A DNA stretch of 64,000 bases from Niastella sp. OAS944 (GTDB lineage Bacteria; Bacteroidota; Bacteroidia; Chitinophagales; Chitinophagaceae). The position numbers and the translations under genes are program-made. The notes beneath the pieces were generated by a model. The model did no database searches. It was not told where the DNA came from and saw nothing but the letters and a program-made list of their open reading frames with translations. Positions 36,267-44,950 of this stretch are shown in pieces. The stretch lies in contig JANUBW010000002.1 in assembly GCA_024809215.1 (NCBI GenBank), forward strand, positions 558,001 through 622,000. The letters are read 5' to 3'. Numbering within the stretch: position 1 is the stretch's first letter; the number at the start of each line of letters is the position of its first letter.

Positions 36267-36782
36267 ATGAATGATTCAAATGAAAAAGAATGGTCGCCGA
36301 ATTATCCGGTACCGGAAGCAGAGCGGCAAGCATACAGAGACAGGATCACTGTAGAAATGCAGAAAATGGCAGAAAAGATACAGGAGGTTTCAGCACAACC
36401 CTTCGATGAAAAAGACATCTGGGCAACAGTAGGCAATATTCGTTATGGGCATCCCACTGCTCCGCTATTATTACGGTACAAAGCACTGATGTGGTTTCAC
36501 ATGAACCCGCCTGACCCGCGTGGCGAGCCAATGTGCTCAAGGGCCGCCCCATATACGGTTTATTTACGTAGAAAGGATATGAGTCAATTACTCGGTGAAA
36601 GCATGCGTACCCTTGACCGGATGCTGGCTATCATTCGCGAAGTTGCATTTATAAAAACATATCAGAAAATAACAGTGGAGCGTTTTTGTTATTTAAATGG
36701 CCTGCCCGAGGATAAAATACAGGAACAATTGCATGAATTATTCTTAAAAAGATGGGACAAACCTAAGTTCAAAAGCAAATAA
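36267..36782 (+). CDS. Hypothetical protein with HTH-like C-terminal region, next to 21-bp repeat array
   Basis: 171 residues, no signal peptide or membrane segment. The N-terminal half is charged and helical. The C-terminal part (about 98-160, VYLRRKDMSQLLGESMRTLDRMLAIIREVAF...ITVERFCYLNGL) has the rhythm of small Bacteroidota helix-turn-helix proteins: R-K-D-(V/M)-x-x-L-L-G-x-S-x-R-T-x-x-R-M then I-T-V-x-x-F-C. A DNA-binding role is therefore plausible, not shown. A strong terminator begins 3 bp after the stop and the helically phased repeat array starts about 15 bp beyond it, making this the prime candidate for an array-linked protein. Confidence 0.7.
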   Translation: MNDSNEKEWSPNYPVPEAERQAYRDRITVEMQKMAEKIQEVSAQPFDEKDIWATVGNIRYGHPTAPLLLRYKALMWFHMNPPDPRGEPMCSRAAPYTVYLRRKDMSQLLGESMRTLDRMLAIIREVAFIKTYQKITVERFCYLNGLPEDKIQEQLHELFLKRWDKPKFKSK

Positions 36783-36785
36783 GTT

Positions 36786-36813
36786 AACTGCCCGGCAAAA
36801 TTGCCGGGCAGTT
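36786..36813 (+). terminator. Strong hairpin terminator
   Basis: AACTGCCCGGCAA (36786-36798) and TTGCCGGGCAGTT (36801-36813) are perfect complements over 13 bp with a 2-nt gap (a 4-nt loop in practice). It lies just after the stop of the HTH-like gene and directly before the repeat array. There is no long T-run. Confidence 0.8.
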
Positions 36814-36829
36814 TGGTAAATTGTAGTTT

Positions 36830-37500
36830 ACCCAATTTCAGTATTTGAAAGGTTTGTTCGGTGGAATAGGTAACGTATAACGAAGGTTTTCTCTTTACCA
36901 ATAAGGTTTTGAACTTTCCCATTAAGTTTTTTGATGTTACCTATTGGTATTTTGACCTGTCCATTCAGGTTTTCAATTCAACCTGTCGGGTATTTAACCA
37001 GCCCTGTCAGGTATTTATATTTCCTTGTCGGATTATCACTTCTCCCTGTCAGATACTTAACTTTCCTCATTGGGTATTCACTTCTCCCTGCCGGGAATAG
37101 TGCTTTCCCATTCAGATCTCCCCTTTCCCCCATCGGGTGCTTCACCTGCCCGATTAGCTTTTTAACTTATCCTATCAGGTTTCCACTTTTACTTATCGGG
37201 TTTTATGAGAATCCCAACAGGTGATCGTGATTACCCGACCGGGCTGTCGTTATAACCTGACCGTCGGTCGCCTGCCCCTGACAGGAAAAGGTGTTTACCC
37301 CATGAGGAATAACCTTTACTTTTTTGGCAATACTCAACACCCAATTGGGAAAGGCATGTAACTAACCGTTTAATGCATATACCTGCCAGGGAAAGGTATA
37401 AACCTGATCAGCAAAAGCCTTTATATGATTGGCGAAGGGCATAAACTGATTAGCGAAGACCTTTACCCGATTGGCGAAGGCGTTATACCAACTTGCGGAA
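36830..37500. repeat. Degenerate 21-bp-period tandem repeat array (about 32 units)
   Basis: Reading in 21-base steps from about 36837, the core CCTGTCAGG (variants CCTGTCGGG, CCATTCAGG, CCTATCAGG, CCTGACAGG, CCTGCCAGG) falls at the same phase: 36942, 36963, 36984, 37005, 37026, 37047 and so on to 37215. After two single-base slips near 37237 and 37301 the phase holds again from 37301 to 37490. The core is close to a palindrome. Early units continue with GGTATTTAA; late units read GATTGGCGAAGGC. Units share only part of their bases, yet the spacing is almost perfect. Because 21 is divisible by three, several frames translate as seven-residue repeats, but I see no ribosome-binding site or full-length frame and regard the array as non-coding. 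Confidence 0.85.
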
Positions 37501-37981
37501 GCAGGAATTTGAAAAGAAAGGTCAAAACGCGAACTGATCAACACTCAAAGTGTCTTGTCTACGCGAGAAAAAGCATACCGCTAAAAGTTCAACTTTTAAG
37601 TAGTTCTACCTAGGAAATGTTGCCAAGTGTTGCCAAGTGTTGCCAAAATTTGGATTTCGCTTCTCCGCCACCGTATATTCGATTTAACAAAGACGCCTGA
37701 ACGATGAGCTAAATTCACTGACACTAGTAAACGGAATCCAACGGTGAAAGAAGTAAGTCAAACAGGTCATTAAGATCCTTCCGTATTGGCCAATACGTAT
37801 TCATTCCGAGCCTTTATTCACTAACGTTCAATAACACTTTGTGTTACTCACTTTAGCAGTTGTGCTAAAGCTATATTACCGGAACAAGGGTGATGTATCA
37901 GGCAAAGTATGTTCAAAAGTTAAGGTTCTGATAGGTAGCGTGTACTAAAAACAATTTTATAATTTTTTAAATCTATTGTAT
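37501..37981. other. Gap between repeat array and FN3-like gene
   Basis: About 480 bp with no gene. It includes the 10-bp triple repeat at 37618-37647. The last 60 bp before the gene are AT-rich and likely hold its promoter; no clear -33/-7 pair was found. Confidence 0.5.
37618..37647 (+). repeat. 10-bp direct repeat, three copies
   Basis: TGTTGCCAAG at 37618 and 37628, then TGTTGCCAAA at 37638, with no gaps. It lies about 120 bp after the end of the 21-bp array. The period is one helical turn. Confidence 0.9.
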
Positions 37982-38596
37982 ATGAAACTTAAAATTAAAA
38001 AATCGTACAAAAAACCCAGCGATACTTTTCTGCTGATGCTGGTTGGTCGCATTTTGGAAAACATGAAAAACAATGCATCGTTCCCCAATCCAACACCGAC
38101 AATAGCCGAGGTGGAAAAGGGCCACACAGACTTCCAGTTAGCTTTAAATGTAGCCGGCAGAAAAGACCGCACCCTTTCTTCAGCTAAAAACGACAGAAAA
38201 GCTGAGCTCATAGGGATGCTTGTTAAATGGGATGACTTTGTAACAACAACCAGTAACGGTGATAAGACCATGCTGCTTAGCAGCGGGTTCGATATCGCCG
38301 GCATTGGTAACGCCTCGCAGGACCTGGGAACCATTGACCAACTGGACGTTGAAATAGGACCGCCGGGACAGGCCATTGCCCGCATAAAACGGGTAACCGG
38401 GGCCAAGGCTTATGTATTCCAATGTACGCCTGATCCGGTAACACCCAACAGCCAATGGATAAACGAAACCTCCAGCGATCGAGAAGCTGTTTTCACTAAC
38501 CTTAATTCGATCGCTAAATACTGGTTCCGGGTAATTGCCATCGGCAAGGGTAAACAAAAGGTAATATCAATACTGGTTTCAAGGGTTATTCAATAA
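37982..38596 (+). CDS. 204-residue protein with fibronectin-III-like C-terminus
   Basis: Start taken at the ATG at 37982 (a TTG two codons upstream is possible). The basic N-terminus (MKLKIKKSYKKPSD) leads into a helical region of about 100 residues with FPNPTPTIAEVEKGHTDFQLAL and a conserved-looking DRKAELIGMLVKWDDFV. The C-terminal third (about 120-204, GPPGQAIARIKRVTGAKAYVFQCTPD...YWFRVIAIGKGKQ) has the strand pattern of an FN3 domain. Proteins of this type and length recur in Bacteroidota; their function is not known to me. There is no signal peptide. It is followed by a good terminator. Confidence 0.75.
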   Translation: MKLKIKKSYKKPSDTFLLMLVGRILENMKNNASFPNPTPTIAEVEKGHTDFQLALNVAGRKDRTLSSAKNDRKAELIGMLVKWDDFVTTTSNGDKTMLLSSGFDIAGIGNASQDLGTIDQLDVEIGPPGQAIARIKRVTGAKAYVFQCTPDPVTPNSQWINETSSDREAVFTNLNSIAKYWFRVIAIGKGKQKVISILVSRVIQ

Positions 38597-38637
38597 ATAG
38601 TGTGTTATAGCACAAATTGTCCCGTAAAGGGATTGCC

Positions 38638-38669
38638 CGGTCCTCCGATTTATCGGGGGGCCGTTTTTT
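38638..38669 (+). terminator. Intrinsic terminator after the FN3-like gene
   Basis: CGGTCCTCCGA pairs with TCGGGGGGCCG (two G-U) around a TTT loop, followed by TTTTTT. It overlaps the stop codon of the convergent AI-2E gene by about 2 bp. Confidence 0.88.
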
Positions 38670-39864
38670 ATGTACCTCCCTTCTTCACCTCTATCCCACT
38701 CTCCTCTTTAATTTCATCCTGCACCACCGGCGACGCTTTACGATACCGTGGCCAGGTAAACGGACTTCTTGGTGGCCGCTCATCACCAAACAAAACGCCC
38801 CATTGCTTCAGGTGGTTCGAGCGGTCGAAAATGATCTTCAGCACTGCAATGACCGGCAGCGAAAGAAACATTCCGGAAATTCCCGCAAGCGCCCCGCCGG
38901 CAATAACTGCCACAATGCTGGTAAGGGCATTAATGCGTACCTTTGAGCCAACGATCTTTGGCATAAGAATATTATTATCTAAAAATTGTACCGCCGCAAT
39001 AGCGATCAACACCGTTAATATAGGCGATAAATGGTCAGACGAAGAAAGCGTTAACAATACGCCAATCACATTTCCAATAAGCGCTCCTATATAGGGAATA
39101 AGGTTAAGAAAGGCGAACAACACCCCAATCAGCAGCGCATGTTTAATACCAAATAACATTAATATACCTCCCAGCAAAATGGTAATGTAGGCAATTTGAA
39201 TAAGCAGCCCCCCAAGATAACTTTTTATGATGCCCTGCATCTCCTTCACTGTTTCCTTCACGCGCTCATGCTCATGCTCTTTATACCACAGGAAAACAAA
39301 ACGCAGCAGCAGGTTGCGGTAAAACAATAATAAAAAAATGTAAATGGGAACAAGGCCGAAAAATATAAGCAGCGCAGTAAGCGAAGAAAAGATACCGCCA
39401 ACATATCCGCCGGCAAAATTCACCAGCTTCTCACTTTGCTGGTTGATCAGTTGTAACTGCCGCTCGGTAGAATAATTGGTTTTGCTGCTGATCCAGCTAC
39501 TCAGTCGCTCCAGGTGCAGTGTCACATTGGCTTTTAACGTTGAAAAATCTTCAATCAGCCGGGTAATATTTGTAGAAATGAACCAAACCACCGCCGCCAT
39601 ACCGGCCAAAAGCACCACCAGTACAATTATGATGGCCACCATTTCGGGTAGCTTTTTCTTTGTAAGCCATTTAAATAATGGATACATCAGTATAGTAAGA
39701 AAGAATGCAAGCACGATGGGCGAAAGAATGTCGGCGGCAACAACTATGAACCAAAAGAACACCGCCAATCCAATGATCTCGATCGATCGCCTGACTGTTA
39801 AAGGAAGGGTTTGCACAGTTTTACGGATAATGCTATAATTCGCATGCCACAATTCGCACGGCAT
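38668..39864 (-). CDS. AI-2E family transporter (PerM/TqsA-like)
   Basis: About 398 residues, with some seven to eight membrane helices and the family core: LPEMVAIIIVL, the long extracytoplasmic segment (about 105-165), LLFGLVP-type helix pairs, KHALLIGVLFAFLNLIPYIGALIGNVIGVLLTL and the C-terminal NNILMPKIVGSKVRINALTSIVAVIAGGALAGISGMFLSLP. Members export small molecules or ions, and some work as sodium-proton antiporters; AI-2 transport has been shown for only a few. The start may be a little downstream of the first Met. A paralogue with the same ending lies at 61816-62901. Confidence 0.9.
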   Translation of the reverse strand: MPCELWHANYSIIRKTVQTLPLTVRRSIEIIGLAVFFWFIVVAADILSPIVLAFFLTILMYPLFKWLTKKKLPEMVAIIIVLVVLLAGMAAVVWFISTNITRLIEDFSTLKANVTLHLERLSSWISSKTNYSTERQLQLINQQSEKLVNFAGGYVGGIFSSLTALLIFFGLVPIYIFLLLFYRNLLLRFVFLWYKEHEHERVKETVKEMQGIIKSYLGGLLIQIAYITILLGGILMLFGIKHALLIGVLFAFLNLIPYIGALIGNVIGVLLTLSSSDHLSPILTVLIAIAAVQFLDNNILMPKIVGSKVRINALTSIVAVIAGGALAGISGMFLSLPVIAVLKIIFDRSNHLKQWGVLFGDERPPRSPFTWPRYRKASPVVQDEIKEESGIEVKKGGT

Positions 39865-40013
39865 CTTTATTGCATCCTATAGCCCATACACATTTTCAAC
39901 AAACTACATTTTACCCAAATAAACATTGAAATGAATAAATAATGATAAAATTTCCAGGCGCCGGGAACACCCCTGCCGACAACGACCGCAAAATTTGAAA
40001 TGAATAAAGCCAC

Positions 40014-40901
40014 ATGAAACAGGTAACATTAATTTACAATCCTACAGCAGGGAACGAAGAACATAGCAGTAAAAAACTGGCAGCGCTGATCGAAAGTGCA
40101 GGCTTTGCCTGCAGGCTATATTCCACAAAGGAAGAAGGATGGCAACAATTCGACAGCGATACCGACCTAATTGCCATTGCCGGCGGCGACGGAACCGTAA
40201 GAAAAGTGATAAAGGAATTGTTGAATAAAAAGAAAAAATACCCAATTGGCCTGTTGCCACTGGGTACAGCCAATAACATAGCCAAAACTTTAGGGGTAAG
40301 CGGAAACATCAAACAGATCGTTCGATCGTGGAAAACCAGCACCATAAAGAAAGTAGATATTGGCACCCTGGTAAACTTTGCTGAGGCCAGTTTTTTCCTG
40401 GAAGGATTTGGCTTTGGCATTTTCCCATACCTGGTGAAAGAAATAAAAGACCGCGATATAAAATTCGACACACCTGAAGATGAACTGAAAGGCGCATTGA
40501 AGCTTTTACATAAAATACTTTTTTCCTATGAACCTCATAAGTGCCATTTGGAGATAGACGGCACCGACCACTCAGGAAACTTCTATATGGTAGAAGTGAT
40601 GAACATGCGCTCTATTGGCCCCAACCTCATGCTGGCTCCTTATGCCGATCCGGGCGATGGCGAACTCGATGTGATCCTGATCCCTGAAGCGCATAAAGAA
40701 AAATTCGCCGACTACCTTTTGCAAAAGATGGTTGGCGGCGAAGAAGAATATCAGTTTCATACCCTGAAAGCCAAACAGGTAAAGATCTTTTATAACGGCA
40801 AACATTTGCATGCCGATGATAAAATGCTGAAGTTGAAAAAAGAAACTGAGATCTTAATTGAAATAACAGCCGGTAGTCTGGAATTTCTTATTGCCACCTA
40901 A
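40014..40901 (+). CDS. Diacylglycerol/sphingolipid-type lipid kinase (DAGK family)
   Basis: 295 residues of the DAGKc fold: IYNPTAGN (8-14), nucleotide-binding AGGDGTVRKV (56-65) and LLPLGTANNIAKTLG (about 80-94). The C-terminal beta-sandwich includes MRSIGPNLMLAPYADPGDGELDVILIPEAHKEKF. It phosphorylates a lipid hydroxyl (diacylglycerol, ceramide or similar) using ATP at the membrane face. The soluble form lacks membrane helices, as in YegS/DgkB. Substrate not decidable. Confidence 0.92.
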   Translation: MKQVTLIYNPTAGNEEHSSKKLAALIESAGFACRLYSTKEEGWQQFDSDTDLIAIAGGDGTVRKVIKELLNKKKKYPIGLLPLGTANNIAKTLGVSGNIKQIVRSWKTSTIKKVDIGTLVNFAEASFFLEGFGFGIFPYLVKEIKDRDIKFDTPEDELKGALKLLHKILFSYEPHKCHLEIDGTDHSGNFYMVEVMNMRSIGPNLMLAPYADPGDGELDVILIPEAHKEKFADYLLQKMVGGEEEYQFHTLKAKQVKIFYNGKHLHADDKMLKLKKETEILIEITAGSLEFLIAT

Positions 40902-40972
40902 AACACGTTTTAACGCATCTTATAAAAAGGTGGCAAAGGAATTGATACTACAATAGTATTAAAAACTAATTT

Positions 40973-41176
40973 ATGAAAAACCTAGTTATTGCATTGATAG
41001 TTGTATTAGCAGCCTTTAGCGCCTGCGAGCCTCCTAAAAACACTACGGGCACTTCAGCCGACAGTACAGCCACCAACAATAATACCCGCGATACCAGTGC
41101 ATCAATGCAACGTGATACCAGTGGAACTCAGCGAGATACCAGTGGAACTAAGCGTGATAGCAGCATGAATAAGTGA
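40973..41176 (+). CDS. Small Thr/Ser-rich lipoprotein with RDTSGT repeats
   Basis: 67 residues: signal peptide and lipobox AFSAC (Cys18), then a wholly polar tail with about three RDTSGT(Q/K) units near the end (QRDTSGTQRDTSGTKRDSS). The tail is probably disordered and surface-exposed. No catalytic features. Confidence 0.75.
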   Translation: MKNLVIALIVVLAAFSACEPPKNTTGTSADSTATNNNTRDTSASMQRDTSGTQRDTSGTKRDSSMNK

Positions 41177-41197
41177 TAGCGATTACAAATAACCCGA

Positions 41198-43569
41198 TCA
41201 ATTTCCGCTTAAGGCGCGTTCAACAATTTCCTGTTGCTCAGCGGCGTGTTGCTTAGCGAACCCGGTAGCAGTGCTGCTTGTTTCTTTACGTGCAATTACC
41301 CCGAGGTTCATTTCATTATTTCTGAACTTTCGGCACAGATATGGCCATGCTCCCATATTCTCCGGTTCTTCCTGTACCCAAATAAATTCCCTGGCCATTC
41401 TGTATTTATCTTTTATCTTTTGCATTTGGGCAAATGGCGTTGGGTAAAGTTGTTCAATGCGAACGAGAGCAATATCATTACGCTCCTCTTGTTGCTGTTT
41501 TTGAAGCAGATCATAATAGATCTTACCTGAGCAAAACAGTACGCGATTTACCTGCTCGCTGTTTGCGTTCGCGTCATCTATTAACTCCTGGAATTTTCCA
41601 TTGGTAAATTCTTCCATCACAGATACACATAATGGATGACGTAAAAGGCTCTTGGGTGTAAGAACGATCAACGGCACTCTAAAATCGCGATGTAACTGCC
41701 TGCGTAATACATGGAAAAAATTGGCCGGTGTTGTACAGTTCACCACCTGTATATTATTATTGGCGCACATTTCCATAAACCGTTCAATTCGGGCCGACGT
41801 ATGTTCAGGCCCCTGCCCTTCATACCCATGTGGCAGCAGCATCACAAGCCCATTGCCCAATTGCCATTTTGCTTCGGCACTGGTCACATATTGATCTACT
41901 ATAACCTGCGCCGTGTTTAGAAAATCACCAAACTGCGCTTCCCATATTACCAATGCAGTTGGGTTGGCCAGGGCATAACCATATTCAAACCCCAATACGC
42001 CGTATTCAGATAGCAGGGAATTATAAATTTCGAACCTGGCAGGTGTGCCCAATGCATTCAGGGGCACATATTCTTCATCTGAATCTATTGCCGTAATCAC
42101 CGCATGCCGATGTGAAAAGGTACCCCGCTTTACATCCTCACCGCTAAGCCGTACGGAATGGTTTTCTTTTAACAGCGATCCATATGCCAATTGTTCGCCC
42201 ATGGCCCAATCAAACACCCTGGTTTCATTTACCAGCTTTTTGCGGTCGGCAAACAACTTCTCCACTTTTTTCAAAAAGGCTATATCGGGTGGTAAGGAGG
42301 TGATACTGTTTCCGATATCAACAAGCATTTCTTCCGATATAGCCGTATTGGGCGATTCATTGAAATCTTTTTCATTGGCGTTGCTACTGCCTGTTGTAAT
42401 TCGTTCTTCTTCTTTTGCCTCATCTAAAAACACCTGCAGCTCTGCCCTGAATGATCTGTCAAGTTCAGCAGCATTATCAGCATTAATGCTTTTTTCAGCT
42501 ACCAGTTTTCGAACATATATTTCCCTTGTACCCGGGTGGCTTTCTATAGCTTTATATAAAAGCGGCTGGGTGAATTTTGGTTCGTCGCCTTCGTTATGTC
42601 CATATTTTCTGTAAGCCAGCATGTCGATAAAAACATCTTCCTTAAACACCTGGCGATATTCAATAGCTAATTGAATGATATAAGCCAGCGCTTCTACGTT
42701 GGCCCCATTTACATGAAACACCGGCGCCAATACTACTTTTGCAAGATCGGTACAATAGGTACTTGAACGGGCATCTTTATAGTCTGTTGTAAAGCCTACC
42801 TGGTTATTGATCACCAGGTGAATGGTGCCACCGGTACTATACCCGGCAAGTTTTTCCATTTGCAATACTTCATAAACAATACCCTGTCCGGCAATGGAAG
42901 CATCACCATGCAAAAGCACCGGAACGATCTTCGACTGATCGCCGCCGTATTTATGATCGATCCTGGAACGCGTTATACCTTCTACCACGGCATCAACAGC
43001 TTCTAAGTGGGATGGATTAGGACATACACTCAGCTGCACTTTTTTTCCATAGTACGTAGTAATGTCATTAGCATAACCTAAATGATATTTTACATCACCG
43101 CTATAGTTACCGTGCGCGTATTTGTATTCTGCACCAATAGCCTGGCAATAGATTTGCTCAAGATGGTCAATAATATTCCTCAACGATGTTTTACCTAAAC
43201 CCACTTCTGCACCGGAACTAAACACAGCCTCAAGATCGGCTTCACTCAATCCAAACAGGGTCAATTCTTTTCCGGGTAATGCTTACGGCGTTCCCGTACT
43301 GGGTTTGTTTTTGCAAACAGATGCCCCCGGGTACGATAGGCATCGATCAAATTGAGCACATTTATTTCTTTAATAACAGCTGCAAATACTTCAACAGAGG
43401 AAGCCTGCTTCATAGTAGTATATAAAGGTTCGCCATGAGAACCAAAATCAAAACCTTCAAAGAATTTTTGCCAGCCAAATTCTACAGAACCGGGATCATG
43501 CTGATACGCTTCGTAAAGAGAGTTGATGTAAGAGGCTGTCCCGTTATTAAGATATGTTAAACGGTCCAT
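41198..43569 (-). pseudogene. sucA: Broken 2-oxoglutarate dehydrogenase E1 gene
   Basis: The N-terminus (43261-43569, 102 codons: MDRLTYLNNGTASYINSLYEAYQHDPGSVEFGWQKFFEG) and the remainder (41198-43264, 688 codons: GLSEADLEAVFSSGAEVGLG onwards) belong to one SucA protein but lie in different frames. The join, PEKN-stop against LTLFGLSEAD, needs one extra base. In addition, YCQAIGAEYKYA runs directly into GNYSGDVKYHLGYANDIT. In E. coli SucA these blocks are separated by roughly 120 residues, which include AKRFSLEGG and VLGMAHRGRLNVL, the active-site region that helps bind thiamine diphosphate. The rest, down to EGQGPEHTSARIERF and QEEPENMGAWPY, is well preserved. No sucB follows. I infer a decayed extra copy; assembly error is possible for the one-base shift, less so for the deletion. 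Confidence 0.85.
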
Positions 43570-43706
43570 AATTGTTTCTAATTTTAAAATATTAGACCAA
43601 ACAAAGGTAGAGCTCCTTTAAATCATTCATTTGTTTAAACCAGCCAATTATGTAAGGGTTCGCGCCAACCCTGTTAGTTATTTAAAAACTTTTCTACATT
43701 CGCGTC

Positions 43707-44921
43707 ATGACAGAAAGAAAGGCAACATTGCATTCGGGACTTATTCTATTGATGGCAGTTTCGGCAGGTATAATCGTCGCTAATATTTATTACAACCATC
43801 CTATTCTTAACGAAATAGGTTTATCATTAAACGCCACTGAAAATGAAGCTGGTAAAATAGCCGTACTTACCCAATTGGGTTATGGACTGGGCATGTTCTT
43901 CCTGCTGCCACTTGGTGATAAGTTGAACAGAAAGACCCTGATCCTTTTTTTAACAGGCGCCCTTATATTGGCATTGATAGGTTTTGCGTTTGCTACTACG
44001 CTGCTACAGGTATATATTTTTAGCCTTTTGATAGGTTTATGCTCAACACCCGCACAGATCATTTTACCAATGGCCGCCACCATGAACAGCGCCAACCGTG
44101 GAAAAACGGTGGGTGTGGTGTTTAGCGGCATACTGGCAGGCATTTTAGGAGCCCGGGTACTGAGTGGATTAATAACCGGCTGGTTTGGCTGGCGATCGGT
44201 ATATTTTGTTTCTGCAGGAATGGTACTTACCATTTTTGTTTTGCAAAGAATATATCTTCCCGAGGTGGCGCCAAAATTCAAAGGCAATTACCTAAAATTA
44301 TTAAAGTCAACTTTATTACTGATCAAAGAATACAGCGTGCTTCGGCAGGCCGCCCTGCTTGGTTCTTTCACGTTTGGTATTTTCAGCTCTTTTTGGACCA
44401 CGCTTACTTTTCACCTGAGTACTGCTCCGCTTAATTATACGCCAGGTACCATTGGCTTGTTTGGCCTGATTGCCATTGGCGGTGCATTGGTAGCGCCTTA
44501 TTTTGGTAAACTGGCCGATAAAGGAAACAGTTACAAATCGTTGCTGACAACAGTTGGTTTTATTATTGGAAGTGTGGTATTGCTTAAATTATTCCCGCTT
44601 TCGATGCCGGTTTTAATAATAAGCATTTTCTTTTTAGACATTGGCGTACAGGCCACCCAGGTTACCAATTTTACCCGTATTTACAGTCTTCATGAACACG
44701 CACACAGCAGGCTGAATACCATCTATATGACCACTTATTTTATTGGCGGTGCCATAGGCACTTACTTCGGCCTGCTTTCGTGGAAAATTGGCAAATGGAA
44801 TGTATCAACCTGGCAAATGTTATTATGGGGCGCCTTTGCACTCACTGTTGTAATTGTTTCAGAAAAAATAAACGCCAGGCGAATAAAAAGTGTGGACGCA
44901 AAAGAAAAAACGGCTGCATAA
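43707..44921 (+). CDS. MFS transporter
   Basis: 404 residues and 12 predicted membrane helices. The cytoplasmic loop 2-3 motif is GDKLNRKTLI (about 71-80). The YNHPILNEIG...GKIAVLTQLGYGLGMFFLLPLGD start resembles the DHA/arabinose-efflux-like exporters. Likely an inner-membrane efflux pump for small organic molecules. An AraC regulator follows after 29 bp on the same strand. Confidence 0.9.
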   Translation: MTERKATLHSGLILLMAVSAGIIVANIYYNHPILNEIGLSLNATENEAGKIAVLTQLGYGLGMFFLLPLGDKLNRKTLILFLTGALILALIGFAFATTLLQVYIFSLLIGLCSTPAQIILPMAATMNSANRGKTVGVVFSGILAGILGARVLSGLITGWFGWRSVYFVSAGMVLTIFVLQRIYLPEVAPKFKGNYLKLLKSTLLLIKEYSVLRQAALLGSFTFGIFSSFWTTLTFHLSTAPLNYTPGTIGLFGLIAIGGALVAPYFGKLADKGNSYKSLLTTVGFIIGSVVLLKLFPLSMPVLIISIFFLDIGVQATQVTNFTRIYSLHEHAHSRLNTIYMTTYFIGGAIGTYFGLLSWKIGKWNVSTWQMLLWGAFALTVVIVSEKINARRIKSVDAKEKTAA

Positions 44922-44950
44922 TATATAGGCCATGTTGTAAATTTATATCC

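Noticed and set aside
36931-37224. 98-codon frame with seven-residue repeats inside the 21-bp array
   Set aside because: The repeat period forces heptads in every open frame; no ribosome-binding site and other frames look alike, so not called as a gene.
36830-37500. CRISPR array as an explanation for the 21-bp repeats
   Set aside because: Units are contiguous and degenerate with no distinct spacers, and no cas genes are present.
41198-43264. Complete stand-alone dehydrogenase E1 starting at TTG 43264
   Set aside because: The missing N-terminus is directly upstream in another frame and the active-site segment is absent, so this is a broken sucA, not a short functional enzyme.
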